DNA from: Romanomermis culicivorax | Lineage: Eukaryota; Nematoda; Enoplea; Mermithida; Mermithidae | NCBI GenBank assembly: GCA_963922205.1 | Contig: CAWUHX010000097.1 | Location: 558,001 to 622,000, forward strand | DNA length: 64,000 bases | Direction: 5' to 3' | Notes under the pieces: generated by a model | Databases searched by the model: none | What the model was told of the DNA's origin: nothing | What the model saw: only the letters and a program-made list of their open reading frames with translations | In this document: positions 21,155 through 30,300 of the stretch, piece by piece | Layout: every line of letters starts with the position of its first letter | How positions within the stretch are numbered: position 1 is the first letter of the stretch | Program-made: the position numbers and the translations under genes

Positions 21155-21625
21155 TCATTTCAGGTGTTTACGTTTATGTTGTTTTTGATGTTCATGTTGT
21201 TGACGTTGACCATCATTTAACTTTTTATTGCTTTCTATATGTATCGTAGAATTTATATGTTTACGCTTCCCTAAACCTTTTCCTTTATGAATGCGCTCGC
21301 CCGTTTCGTGTAATAAGCTACCAGCTGCGTTTCGTCCATGCTCAGCAACACTTTCTTTAAAAGAACGACCTTCTACAACATCACCTGCAATTTTGGAACC
21401 TGCAGCAAGTGCATGCTTTCCTGCAGATTTTAACAAAGGCATAGCTAGATGCCACAAACTCTTAAAAAAATTACCAACTCCAGCTCCTTGATGTCTATAA
21501 TAATACGGGTATGCTGCTCGAAAACCTTCTAAAGTACCACCTAATTGAAATTGATTATCTTGAATACCATGTTGATAAATTTTGATCCAGTAATCAATGG
21601 TTTCAGGAATAAATACGGTATGCAT
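21155..21625 (-). CDS. Maverick small capsid-associated protein (amphipathic/basic, pVI-like position)
   Basis: A single frame of 156 codons starts at the ATG at 21625, 62 bp after the capsid gene start in genome order. The N-terminus is aromatic (PETIDYWIKIYQHG). A Gly-rich turn and an amphipathic helix follow (FFKSLWHLAMPLLKSAGKH, then AAGSKIAGDVVEGRSFKESV). The tail is very basic, with KGKGLGKRKH and a Lys/His/Gln-rich end. The LLKSAGKHAL...GKSFKES-type pattern is common to a Polinton virion protein usually compared with adenovirus protein VI (membrane-lytic, protease-processed). I infer the same role from pattern and position, without an alignment. Confidence 0.65.
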   Translation of the reverse strand: MHTVFIPETIDYWIKIYQHGIQDNQFQLGGTLEGFRAAYPYYYRHQGAGVGNFFKSLWHLAMPLLKSAGKHALAAGSKIAGDVVEGRSFKESVAEHGRNAAGSLLHETGERIHKGKGLGKRKHINSTIHIESNKKLNDGQRQQHEHQKQHKRKHLK

Positions 21626-21759
21626 ATTTTGCTTTGAAAATCAAAAGGAACAACAACTAAATGAATTAATTAATTAAGAGCATTTGCGAAAATTCAACCT
21701 GACGACAACGTGTCCAAATGCAAATGAATGAATGAGTAAATAAAAATTTGATACTATGA

Positions 21760-22673
21760 TTATAGGAATAAAGGAGTACATCGCCGAAAATGTAATTTAA
21801 CTATAACATTTCCAAACAGAAAGGGTATAAGCTCATTCATACTGTTTTTTATATTAATCTTGAGTACTGTAATTTCTTTCAATTGAATGGGTATATAGTG
21901 AGGTGTTTCATATAATCGACTCACATTATCTTTGTATTTTCCCTGAACATTCACTATACGTAAAAGGGGTGCTAAAGTATTTAGAACAATCTGATTTTCA
22001 ATAATATTACAGTAAACATAAAAATTCTGTAAATCATTCAAATTTGGTGGTTGAATGCCTAACATGTATAAATGATTAGTTCCAGGCTCCGCAAGAAAAA
22101 CAGCTTTGGATGGTGGAATATGTGTGTTAGAATTTTTTGGAGGTTTCTCTCCAACAGTATATAAGTTAATATTCACAGCTCTATTTAAAAAATCATCAGC
22201 AGTTGCATAGGCCTCAGTATTGGTAGAGCTAAATCCGAGAAGCTCCATTAACCGTTTGCTTATATCGATTTTACGTAATATTGTACCACTTTTTATTTTC
22301 AAATTAACTAATCCTCTACTATGTTCATCGTATGAAAACATGATTTCCATGTTAGTTCCGGCAATAGCTGCTCCAACTTTTGCATTCAACCCTTCAATTA
22401 ATTCAGATATGGTAAAGTAATGTTTTTCAAAAACTATTACTTTAATTTTTTTGACCTTATTTCCGACACCATAATTAACGTTATTACATTATCTCCACCA
22501 TGATTGGTAAATGTAGCCCAACTATAGGGGTATATTATTTCACTTAGTCCTACCTCCCAGCTTCCATCTAGTTTTAAACGGTAAGGTAGATGGGCTGAAA
22601 AATCAGAGGGTTTGTTTCCATTTTTACTATTACTAGGTAATGTCATATAAAATTGATCTTCAAAGGTTGTCAT
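21760..22673 (-). pseudogene. Maverick penton (minor capsid) protein, split by a -1 frame change at an A7 run
   Basis: The N-terminal part (22673-22437, ATG 22673) has the penton start pattern: FYMTLPSNS, FSAHLPYRLKLDGSWEVGLSEI and YPYSW. The C-terminal part lies in another frame to 21760 and ends with YIPIQLKEITVLKI and FGNVIVKLHFRR, typical of the same protein. The frames meet at a run of seven A residues on the minus strand (22452-22446). The first frame reads TCA AAA AAA and stops nine nucleotides later. Slipping back one base at A AAA AAA enters the second frame. This is either a one-base loss in a homopolymer or a programmed -1 frameshift. In capsids the penton closes the vertices. The start overlaps the upstream membrane-protein gene by 14 bp. 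Confidence 0.8.
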
Positions 22674-22968
22674 TATTTATAATGTTGTTTGCTGTTGCTA
22701 TAGGTACGGTCTTCAATGAATTAGATGACTGTAATACGGTCGGTACGGGGCTAGGTAATAAATATCCTATACAAGCGCACAAAAGACCAACCCACAATTG
22801 TGTATTATTATTGTAGAGAGATAAATTTATTATAGCTGTAATGACTACAATGTATATTAGTATGACCTGACTGAAGAAAACCACTTCGTTTCGAGGTAGA
22901 CGTTTTCCAAAAAACTCCCAAACGCTAATGCGAGACGTTTCTGAATGCGTACTATTACTACTATCCAT
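22660..22968 (-). CDS. Conserved two-pass membrane protein of Mavericks
   Basis: 102 codons from ATG 22968. A Ser/Thr-rich head is followed by VWEFFGKRLPRNEVVFF. Two hydrophobic spans come next (SQVILIYIVVITAIINLSL and LWVGLLCACIGYLL), then a polar tail. The sequence pattern LPR-(N/E)-E-V-x-FF-x-QVxLIY...LW(V/I)xLL...CIGYLLPxP recurs in Polinton and adintovirus small ORFs next to the penton gene. Function is unknown. A virion or host membrane location is inferred. Its stop overlaps the penton start by 14 bp. Confidence 0.7.
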   Translation of the reverse strand: MDSSNSTHSETSRISVWEFFGKRLPRNEVVFFSQVILIYIVVITAIINLSLYNNNTQLWVGLLCACIGYLLPSPVPTVLQSSNSLKTVPIATANNIINNDNL

Positions 22969-23138
22969 TTCAAAATAAAAAATTTTTATTTAACAACTAA
23001 ACACTCAGTAATAAATTTATAAAAAGGCAGAGCTACTAAAATAACCAATAAAATTATACAAAAATATAAAGGAGGCGGAGCTATCAAAGTGAAGTAAAAT
23101 TTATATATATATAAATACATATAGAAGGAGTTAACTTT

Positions 23139-23630
23139 TTACAAACGTGTACATAATTTATTTCGCAAGTGACCTTTTACAGAAAATTTACAATGAAAAA
23201 ACTTACAAATCAATTTATCATTATAAACAAAATTTGTGTTACTGAAACTTTTAAACATTTTATACATAGGAACATGTCGCACTTTATAATACAAAAAATA
23301 TAAAGTATATATACCACAAACCTTACTATTAAAATTTTGTAAATGTTTCTTATTTGTATATATTATTAAAGCATTTTTGTTAATATAATTTATAAAAGCA
23401 GGAATAACTGGTGGTAAACCATAAGAATCAAAATAATATACAGACTTAGCATTATCAAAATACATAGCTATCCAATGACTTCCTTTTTCAAAAGATGTAT
23501 CGGTGTTTGCAATTAAAGCCGCTGGTCTTTTAACTATCTTCGGTAGAGTATCCCAAGCAAAAACCCCTAAAAAATTTTGTGATAATAGCTCATCTTGTTG
23601 AGCATAATATGTCAATTCAAAGTTGTTCAT
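23139..23630 (-). CDS. Maverick adenain-type cysteine protease (PRO)
   Basis: 163 codons from ATG 23630. The catalytic layout of the adenovirus/ULP1-like C5/C48 clan is visible: His in [11 protein letters not shown], Asp in [11 protein letters not shown], Gln in KKHLQNFNS and Cys in [14 protein letters not shown]. Residue order and spacing are normal for Polinton PRO. In adenovirus this enzyme matures capsid precursors, and the same is expected here for the small capsid and core proteins. The start lies 14 bp inside the end of the integrase gene, suggesting joint expression. Confidence 0.92.
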   Translation of the reverse strand: MNNFELTYYAQQDELLSQNFLGVFAWDTLPKIVKRPAALIANTDTSFEKGSHWIAMYFDNAKSVYYFDSYGLPPVIPAFINYINKNALIIYTNKKHLQNFNSKVCGIYTLYFLYYKVRHVPMYKMFKSFSNTNFVYNDKLICKFFHCKFSVKGHLRNKLCTRL

Positions 23631-24726
23631 CGTAATCGTCGTCGTCGTCGTTTTGTATATCCTTTTCTAAAATCCAACTGTTGAATTTTTCAGGATAACC
23701 CCACCACTTCACAAGTACTCTATTCTGACCATCTAGTAATCCTTTAGTCTTCAAAACCTTTTCAATTTTGTATTCTTTGATATTAGGATTAAAATCGATT
23801 TTCTGTAGTTCTTTTTCATAAAAACGTCCTTCTATATCTTCGCCTTCCAGATCTTGAATTGTATAAAGTATATGATTTCGGGTCTTCACAATATGCATTA
23901 CTTTGAAAACTTCTTCACTCCATTGAGGTAAATAACCTTTGTCAAATACACCTCTATGTTTACTAATTCGCACGTAATCTCCTATATCAATCTTAGACTT
24001 TCTAGTGTATAATCTTTCAGGGTAGAGTCTTTGCCATATAATTTTTTCGTTAGAATAATCTACATTAATAGGTTTTTCCTTAATCGATCTATGAACAGAG
24101 TGATTGTAGTTGGAAACAACTGAGGGTAAAATATCAATCCATTTATAAGTGGTAAACTCTGTAAAATATTTAAATAATTTAGTTTTTAAAGTTCTATTAA
24201 ACCGTTCTACTATTGAACATTTAATGTCTTCGTTTTGAGAAGTAAAAAAATGTATATGGTTAGTTTTCAATAATTTTTGGAAATCTTTGTTGACAAATTC
24301 TTTTCCTTTATCGCTGCGCACTCTCCAAGGGATTCGACCTCTTTTTAAAATATTTTGAAAAGCATCACAAACATTCTTTGAGTGTTTTGATTTTAAGGGT
24401 TCAATCCATGCGTATTTACTTAATACATCTATACATGTAAGCATAAATTTGTATCCATCGTTAAAATCTGCTAAAGAAGACATATCTGCCAAATCAATTT
24501 CCCATTGTTGATCCATAGCTGTAACATAAATACGATTACGTGAAAATTTTTTGTTGACTTGTTTATGTAGAGTATAACTATCTTGTTTTGAAAGCCAATC
24601 TTTAACATTTTTACGTGTAATTGTTTTACGGTGCTTTCTAGCTTCAGCATATAATTTTTCAATACAAGAAAAAGCTGTAGGATTTCGGTGTAAATTTTTG
24701 TATAATTTCGAAAGTAAGGTGTTCAT
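23617..24726 (-). CDS. Maverick retroviral-type integrase with C-terminal chromodomain
   Basis: I chose ATG 24726 because the preceding gene stops at 24731 and an upstream extension would overlap it. The product has 369 residues. The DDE core is intact: Asp in [10 protein letters not shown], Asp in [12 protein letters not shown] and Glu in [14 protein letters not shown] basic SH3-like part follows ([15 protein letters not shown]). A chromodomain ends the protein ([31 protein letters not shown]) with aromatic cage residues present. A tail of Asp residues closes it. It joins the TIR ends to target DNA with a 6-bp stagger, in agreement with the ATCGAC duplication. The chromodomain may direct insertion to histone-marked chromatin. 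Confidence 0.94.
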   Translation of the reverse strand: MNTLLSKLYKNLHRNPTAFSCIEKLYAEARKHRKTITRKNVKDWLSKQDSYTLHKQVNKKFSRNRIYVTAMDQQWEIDLADMSSLADFNDGYKFMLTCIDVLSKYAWIEPLKSKHSKNVCDAFQNILKRGRIPWRVRSDKGKEFVNKDFQKLLKTNHIHFFTSQNEDIKCSIVERFNRTLKTKLFKYFTEFTTYKWIDILPSVVSNYNHSVHRSIKEKPINVDYSNEKIIWQRLYPERLYTRKSKIDIGDYVRISKHRGVFDKGYLPQWSEEVFKVMHIVKTRNHILYTIQDLEGEDIEGRFYEKELQKIDFNPNIKEYKIEKVLKTKGLLDGQNRVLVKWWGYPEKFNSWILEKDIQNDDDDDYDEQL

Positions 24727-24730
24727 CGCT

Positions 24731-25591
24731 CTAGTACAAAGGAGTATACCGTCTAAGTGCTCTAGCTTTGCGTCGTATCTTCTTTTCTGTCGAGTTTCCT
24801 TTATTAAAGAATGAATCGTCTTTGATATCTTCCTCAGCACCACTTGAAAATGAATCAACACCTTTCACAAATGGTTTATTCAACCGTTTGACACTACTAA
24901 CTGTATGATCATCTGATTCTTCTGGAGGTGTATGGTAGGAGAGTTTCCGAGGTAAAGTGAATAACATTTTAGGTAATGGGTTTCCTATAGCCTCTAATGG
25001 TACATTATATTTTTTCAAAGCATTAACAAACTCATCTACTCCAAGCATTTGCGTAATTTTTGAATGTTTACGAGACAAATCATGTAATAAATCAATAATG
25101 TGTGATCCTTCAATTAATTTCCCATCAATTAATACTTCACCTTGCTTATTAACATTTATACTAGGGTTACGTCGCACATGTTCCAATAATAAGGATGCTG
25201 AGCATTTAAACTGTTTAGGAATATCGCTACATAACTTTTCATCGTTCAACCAATTTTTTTCTTTTTGTTTCAAATCGTCACTATCATTCTCATCTTCTTT
25301 GTTATCAATAACTTTTTGTTTTAAAATCACTGTAGTAGGTTGAGCCTTTTCATGTTCAAAAGTTAAATATTGTGAAAATAGTTGCGAGTACATTTTGTAT
25401 TGTTCTTCAGGCGTTAACGTATTATCTTTCAAAATGCGCTCTAGCTCGTTACGATACATGTCAACTTGCTTAGCTATACCTGTCTTTTCATTTGAACTCG
25501 TCGTCGTCGTTGAAGAAGAAGAAACCTGAGAGTTATTCAGTTTATTCAGAACGTCCTGAGGTGTAAGAGCAAATTTATTAGCAAATTTCAT
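24731..25591 (-). CDS. Maverick conserved protein, PC1-like (unknown function)
   Basis: 286 codons from ATG 25591. It starts with a MKFANKFALTPQDVLNKL box, then a Ser/Thr linker and a predicted coiled-coil part (YRNELERILKDN, EEQYKMYSQLF). A charged stretch follows, then a compact domain (QGEVLIDGKLIEGSHIIDLL, KITQMLGVDEFVNAL) and a basic tail. Polintons commonly carry such a protein with an LxPxDVxxxL-like N-terminus and a 'G-x-x-I-x-G-S-N/H-I' core beside the integrase. I equate it with PC1 tentatively. It stops five bases before the integrase ATG. Confidence 0.6.
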   Translation of the reverse strand: MKFANKFALTPQDVLNKLNNSQVSSSSTTTTSSNEKTGIAKQVDMYRNELERILKDNTLTPEEQYKMYSQLFSQYLTFEHEKAQPTTVILKQKVIDNKEDENDSDDLKQKEKNWLNDEKLCSDIPKQFKCSASLLLEHVRRNPSINVNKQGEVLIDGKLIEGSHIIDLLHDLSRKHSKITQMLGVDEFVNALKKYNVPLEAIGNPLPKMLFTLPRKLSYHTPPEESDDHTVSSVKRLNKPFVKGVDSFSSGAEEDIKDDSFFNKGNSTEKKIRRKARALRRYTPLY

Positions 25592-25634
25592 TCTATAATA
25601 ATTTCTCTGTAACAAAACTTGCTAATGTAGATAA

Positions 25635-25946
25635 TTAAACGGGTAGTACTAGAGGTAAAAATGCTCCACCACTTTGAACAATTCTAACACGTTTATTATG
25701 TAAATCTTTTTTCTTGTTTTTTTAGTGTCTTGTAGCTAAACCTCTGAGCAATAATTTATGTTTGGCCAATTTCTTTTTTAAGTTTGAATTAATAGGAATA
25801 TTACCGTTCAAAATGTTCAAACAAATTTCACATATACAACAGATCAAATCGGGGGAAGAATGTTGAAGAAAAGCACGTCTTCGAACATGATTTGAATTTT
25901 TCAACACATTGAGCTCGTGAATATATTTCTTTAATCTAGAAGCCAT
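25635..25946 (-). pseudogene. Maverick basic core-like small protein with an in-frame stop
   Basis: ATG 25946 starts a Lys/Arg-rich frame (LKKYIHELNVLK, CEICLNILNGNIPINSNLKKKLAKHK) ending at a TAA at 25724-25722 after 74 residues. The same frame stays open for 28 more codons to 25635 and encodes a basic stretch followed by IVQSGGAFLP. Adintovirus and Polinton homologues have exactly this order, a 'LNVLxGNIPLxxxxKxKLxxHK' core followed by a basic stretch and a GGFL tail. The TAA therefore looks like a premature stop. Readthrough, or removal of the stop by an unseen intron, is possible. The inferred role is DNA condensation in the particle, like adenovirus core proteins. Confidence 0.7.
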
Positions 25947-26029
25947 ACAAAACAGACCGTACAGTACAAAAAAAGTTTTACAATAATGACCAAATGATGA
26001 GTAAACATTGAAATATTTATTGTATTACA

Positions 26030-26478
26030 TTAAGATAGTAATGAAGCTTCATTTTGTATGACGATATTCAACTCTTCGCGTCTAGAAAAAGCACACAAGT
26101 TATTCATATTCATAAAAAATAGTTTATGAGCTGTATCTAGTTTTAAAAAAAGATCTTCTACAAAAATAGCACGAGTTTCGATCATATCCAACTCCGTCAG
26201 TAATAGTCTAGCAAAACACCAAAATTGTGTAACTTTTTTACCTCCCATGGGTAAACCAACTTCACGCCGTAAATGGTTGCACGCCTTAGCTATGTCTTTG
26301 TAAAAAATCTTGGCTTCTGGTGCAAATCAGCTATTTTGCATTTCTGTTTGTTGTTTAGTATTTTACCTTAAATAAAGATACCATAGTTTAATAAATAGTT
26401 AAAGAAGAAGAGATATAAATTTTTACCTTTTAATTTATTTTGCACCATTCTGACAAAAACTTCAAATGCAGCTGACAT
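26030..26478 (-). CDS. Spliced small Maverick gene, unknown function
   Basis: Exon 1 is 26478-26427 (MSAAFEVFV...). The intron is 26426-26317 (donor GTAAAA, acceptor TTTGCACCAG). Exon 2 is 26316-26030. The joined frame gives 112 residues. Reading exon 2 without splicing meets a TGA at 26329, so the intron is needed. The protein is mostly helical with hydrophobic patches (FWCFARLLLTELDMIE, LDTAHKLFFMNM) and no cysteine motif. Its place between the core-like and ATPase genes suggests a virion or replication accessory role. I do not recognise a family. Confidence 0.6.
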
Positions 26479-26700
26479 CGTAATTGTCACAAAACAAACG
26501 AATTATAGAAAAACGACCAACCTCTCCAAAATTCTTGACTAGACTGATGAAGGGTATAATATTTTTTTCTGATTATGTAATAAAGCTATCGTATCAATAT
26601 ATCGTAATCTACTTACATTGATGTACAAGTTTTGAAATTTACTGCTTCGACTACAACAAGAAAATACAACAGGATTGAAAATATATATTTTGAAACATGC

Positions 26701-26973
26701 TCATAATTGCATAAATTGTCTGTCATTCTGAGGACAATGTAAAATTTTTTCTACATAACGTAGTAAGGGTATTATATGTAATTTATAATTTTCCCGTAAT
26801 AATAATTTCTGATCTGTAACATTTTTTGTGTTTGGTATCGTAAAATCTGTAACATTTACAGGTTCTTCTTCATTTTCATAAAATTGAAAAGGGTATTGTA
26901 CCCATACAATAAAAACAGCTATGAAAAGGATCACAGGGAGAGTGTTTAAAAAAATGTGTTTACTGTATATCAT
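26701..26973 (-). CDS. Small single-pass membrane protein, unknown
   Basis: 90 codons from ATG 26973. A hydrophobic N-terminal span (FLNTLPVILFIAVFIVWV) acts as a signal anchor. An acidic spacer (ENEEEP) follows, then two N-glycosylation sequons (NVT twice) and an amphipathic C-terminal helix. The layout fits a type II membrane protein with an outside tail. It is far too small to be a fusogen of the kind reported in some nematode Mavericks. It lies just downstream of the ATPase gene in transcription order, so co-expression is likely. Confidence 0.5.
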   Translation of the reverse strand: MIYSKHIFLNTLPVILFIAVFIVWVQYPFQFYENEEEPVNVTDFTIPNTKNVTDQKLLLRENYKLHIIPLLRYVEKILHCPQNDRQFMQL

Positions 26974-27031
26974 ATCGCTAAAATAATAGGATCCGACTAA
27001 CCTGTATAAAGTTTTTTGTAAAAATGATGAA

Positions 27032-27688
27032 TCATTTAGGTGTATACAAAATCATATGATCATTGTCGGGGAATATATTAGATCTAAGTCGATATTTTTC
27101 AGGACATGTTTGTGTAAGATCTATTAATAAATAACCGTATGGTTTACTAGTAGCATCCTCATACGCCTCTATGAAATAATTTGAGGTAGTTGGAAAAATC
27201 TGTCGAGCCAGTGTGGGGACTTGTAATCTATCGCTAGGGTTTTTTAAAAGAATTAAATATTGAGCGTTTATCCTACTCGTACGCATTCCATCAAAAAAGG
27301 CATTCTGAACTATATGTATAATTGATATATTCCAATGATGCGATCCTTTAGTAAAAAGTTGAGTTAAACTTTGATCATTCTTCATCTCTTGCATCATATC
27401 ATCCATAATTAATAATTTAGGTGTATCTATACTTTTCTGAAGTTCATTCAAATCAGGCGAACCTTGAATAAATTCTACATAAGAACATTTCTGAACTAAT
27501 TCATCGTAAGCTTCTTGCCATTCCGAATAACACCAATAAATTTTCGCAGGAGCAGGGTGAAGCATTTCTTTAGCAAAAATTACAAGTTTTTTAACAAATT
27601 GTGTTTTTCCTGATTTTGTTGGAGCAGAAACTATACAGTTAAATGGATGTTTCCATATATAAAACTTTTCATCATCATCATTTGACAT
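27032..27688 (-). CDS. Maverick genome-packaging ATPase (FtsK/HerA, A32-like)
   Basis: 218 codons from ATG 27688. An in-frame GTG 10 codons upstream is less likely. The Walker A box is SAPTKSGKTQF and the Walker B box is PKLLIMDDMMQE. A polar motif (IIHIVQNAF) follows at the expected distance. The N-terminal FYIWKHPFNC lead is typical of Polinton and NCLDV packaging ATPases. It is expected to pump element DNA into capsids at a portal vertex. Frame and length are normal. Confidence 0.9.
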   Translation of the reverse strand: MSNDDDEKFYIWKHPFNCIVSAPTKSGKTQFVKKLVIFAKEMLHPAPAKIYWCYSEWQEAYDELVQKCSYVEFIQGSPDLNELQKSIDTPKLLIMDDMMQEMKNDQSLTQLFTKGSHHWNISIIHIVQNAFFDGMRTSRINAQYLILLKNPSDRLQVPTLARQIFPTTSNYFIEAYEDATSKPYGYLLIDLTQTCPEKYRLRSNIFPDNDHMILYTPK

Positions 27689-27719
27689 CTCTTTTTGACA
27701 ACAACAAAAACCAACCACC

Positions 27720-28016
27720 TTTTTACTTGAACAATTTTTAAAATGATTTTTATTATTATTTAAAACAAAATGTTATATAATTATCAAAATTACAATATAA
27801 AACAGTGCACATGTAAAATATAAAGATAGATGATTATATAAAATAGAATAGCATTACTGTATGCAAAATATATGCGCAATGTATGTATGTATGTATGTAT
27901 GAAATTATATAACAAGCAAATACGTAAGCAATTACATAAGCAAGCAAACTATAGCTAATTAAAACATACAAACTGTAATGAATGAATGAATGAATGAATG
28001 AATGTAAGCAAAACTT
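27720..28016. repeat. Intergenic spacer with tetranucleotide microsatellites
   Basis: (TATG)n at about 27884-27901 and (AATG)n at about 27978-28003, between the ATPase and the spliced acidic gene. No coding frame is seen. Confidence 0.7.
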
Positions 28017-29232
28017 TTACAATTTACTGTTAATAAAATCATGTAGTGTTTTGATAACAACAGCATCATCAAAATCATAATGATAACCTTCATCAATAAA
28101 ACTAGCTACAGTATCCTTAAGAATTTTAGGACCAGTACTTGTAAGTGGTATACATCTAAATATGTCAATCATCTGTTTAAAAGCGCGAAGACAGTAATAA
28201 CCTTGAACTTCACCTATAACATATTCAAAGCAGTCAATGATAAGTCCCATCTTTTCATATAAACGATTAACTGTTGGTGTAATTGCGATATTATATATGG
28301 AATTACGAGCTGGACACTGATGATCCTCAACAATTCCTACCTCTTTCGCGCAATAACAATCAAAAATACACCCATTAAAGATGTCTTGTATAACTAACTC
28401 AGCACATATAATTATAAATAATTTTCCACCTTTTACTACTTGCTCATCAAAAAACCATGGAATATCTAAACCCGGAACACGTAACTCACAAATACGCTTG
28501 GTTTCGGCTTCCAAGGAATTGGTATCCGACGTTGAATCGTAGTCAGGATCATTGAAACAGTTGATGAAGAGATCATTAATAAACGACGTTTGAACGCTAG
28601 CTTCCTTTTGATCTTCACGAGCATTGCTTTGTTCTCCGGCGAATTTTGTAGCATGAATCCCTTCTTCTTCTTTAATAATTTTCTTATCTGCACCGACTTC
28701 TTCTTCTTTAACGATTTTAGGGGTAGAACCATCTTTTCCAGCTACGTCGTCATTTTCGTTTGTTTTGCGTTTTATCGCTAGCTGGAGATTTGCTGCTAAA
28801 GCGTTGTACTCGTTTGAAATAGCTGGCGCTATCTCATGTATCATATTGGTCCAGCGCCAAAATTGCTAAAGAATAAAACATTATATTTTAAAAGAAAGAA
28901 AGAAAGAAAGAATTCATATATCAACTCACTTCTTTAGATAAACACCATGTCGTTCCATTAAACAAATTGTTAAATCGTACTGTAACCCCGTCGCTCTCGA
29001 CCAGAATTTTATAACCAAGGTTGATGCCGCATCGACCTCCATGTGAAAATGTCTTTTCAATAATATTGACATTGCGACCTAGTATATCGTATTGTGGTAA
29101 AATGAGCTTGAATCCGCAACTGTACGCCTCTTTTGTTTTAGGGTCCACGTTACGAAAATAGATTGACAGGTATCTACCTTCAACCACTACAAATAATGCC
29201 ATGTTTTCGTCTAACATAAACTGGTGTTCCAT
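28017..29232 (-). CDS. Spliced Maverick gene of unknown function; distant PC4-like N-terminal part possible
   Basis: Exon 1 is 29232-28930 (ATG 29232, 101 codons). The intron is 28929-28866 (64 nt, GTGAGT...TTCTTTAG). Exon 2 is 28865-28017. The joined product has 383 residues. The N-terminal part is rich in beta strands (LFVVVEGRYLSIYFRN, ILVESDGVTVRF). Across the splice it ends with WCLSKEQFWRW, a pattern like the 'x-L-(S/T)-x-x-x-W' segment of PC4/p15-type DNA-binding folds in large DNA viruses. This is tentative. A long acidic and Lys-rich disordered middle follows (three KEEE-type repeats), then a globular part with seven or eight cysteines. It is the first gene on the minus strand and diverges from the polymerase, so an early or regulatory role is plausible. 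Confidence 0.55.
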
Positions 29233-30033
29233 TTTTGAAAATTCTTGAAGAAATATTAAAGAGAGAGAGAGAAGAAGCGAGTAGTTTTTGTAGCAACAAA
29301 ACAGATAAATGTATAAAGTGTTCAAAATTTTAGAGTAAAAGGAGGTTATAGCTATAATAAAATAACCAAGATATATAGCTTATAGTTGTAAGAGGAGGAG
29401 TTATAAGCATAATAAATATTCAAGACATATATCCTACAGTATTCTACTATTCTGAGGAGTATATGAGAGGAGGAGCTATGTTCTACAAAAATAAAATAAA
29501 ATGTGTTTATGCTGTACGGTAACCTTTGAGATCAAAGCTAGAAAAATATGTGTTTTATGTGTTATAGTAATTATCAAGGTCAGAGCTATAGAAGCAATTT
29601 AGCCACGTGCGCATGAGTTATAAGGGTCTTTAAAGCTTTTCCACATAAAAAGAAAAGATGGTGCAACAGGGTTATGAGCAGCTATTACAGTTATTTTATA
29701 GCTTCAAGAATCAAAACAAAAATACTAGGGTTGTACAGTAAAACAGGTTTTCAACTGGTTTTAACTGGTTATATGCTAATAAAATAAGCTAAAGAAATGA
29801 TATGGGCACGTGTTCATGAGTTATAGAGGTCTTTAAAGCTTTCCCATCATAAAAAAGAAAAGTACTACATTAACCTCGTAAACAATAATTAAATCTCTAC
29901 CATAAAATTAATAGTTTTTGCTAATTTATAAAAATTATCTATTATTATTACTGTATAAGTTTTTGATGAATAGGTTGTTTTCTATTTTTCTAGTTTATAG
30001 TTTTTATATTTTCTAGTTTAGATAATTTTTATA
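29233..30033. promoter_or_regulatory. Divergent intergenic region between structural genes and DNA polymerase
   Basis: About 800 bp separate the two divergently read gene sets and must hold both promoters. Phrases recur in direct orientation: AGGAGGAG(T/C)TAT near 29395 and 29472, and GCA(C/T)GTG-GTTATA(A/G)-GGTCTTTAAAGCTTT near 29605-29640 and 29805-29845. The second phrase is a clear 40-bp duplication around CATGAGTTATA(A/G)(A/G)GGTCTTTAAAGCTTT. These are candidates for shared early control elements. No box can be named with confidence. Confidence 0.45.
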
Positions 30034-30300
30034 ATGAAACCTATTTATGAGGATATTACTTCGGATGAAGACGACATGCCTATGGAAATTTTAGAAGATA
30101 TTACCTCTGATGAAGACGATGAAACAATAGTGAATGAGTCTTCAGAGAATATTACCTCTGAGAAAGAAGAAGAAGAAACACTCGATAATAATAATAATAT
30201 TTTGGAAGAAGAAGAAGAAGGAACTGTTTTAGATTATGATGATGAAGATGATCAATACAAAAGTTATACGCCTTACAGTTCTGATAAGGAAGAAATTTAA
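30034..30300 (+). CDS. Acidic 88-residue ORF, probably the N-terminal extension of the Maverick polymerase
   Basis: An ATG at 30034 opens a very acidic low-complexity frame with a repeated (E/D)DITSDEDD motif and poly-Glu. It ends at a TAA at 30298. The polymerase frame begins within about 45 bp in another phase. Beyond the TAA this frame continues with a Gly-rich stretch to 30345, where the polymerase frame takes over in a GGT repeat. Acidic disordered N-termini before PolB are common in Polintons. It is therefore either a separate small acidic protein or the detached head of the polymerase. Confidence 0.5.
   Translation: MKPIYEDITSDEDDMPMEILEDITSDEDDETIVNESSENITSEKEEEETLDNNNNILEEEEEGTVLDYDDEDDQYKSYTPYSSDKEEI

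Noticed and set aside
24957-25343. Plus-strand 128-codon frame opposite the PC1-like gene
   Set aside because: Antisense shadow of an intact minus-strand frame in a compact gene series.
26317-26341. In-frame TGA seen as a nonsense mutation in the small gene at 26030-26478
   Set aside because: A donor at 26426 and an acceptor ending at 26317 remove it and join two frames exactly, so splicing is the simpler reading.
26701-26973. Small membrane protein as a possible fusogen
   Set aside because: Only 90 residues, one membrane span and no cysteine-rich ectodomain; too small for known viral fusion proteins.
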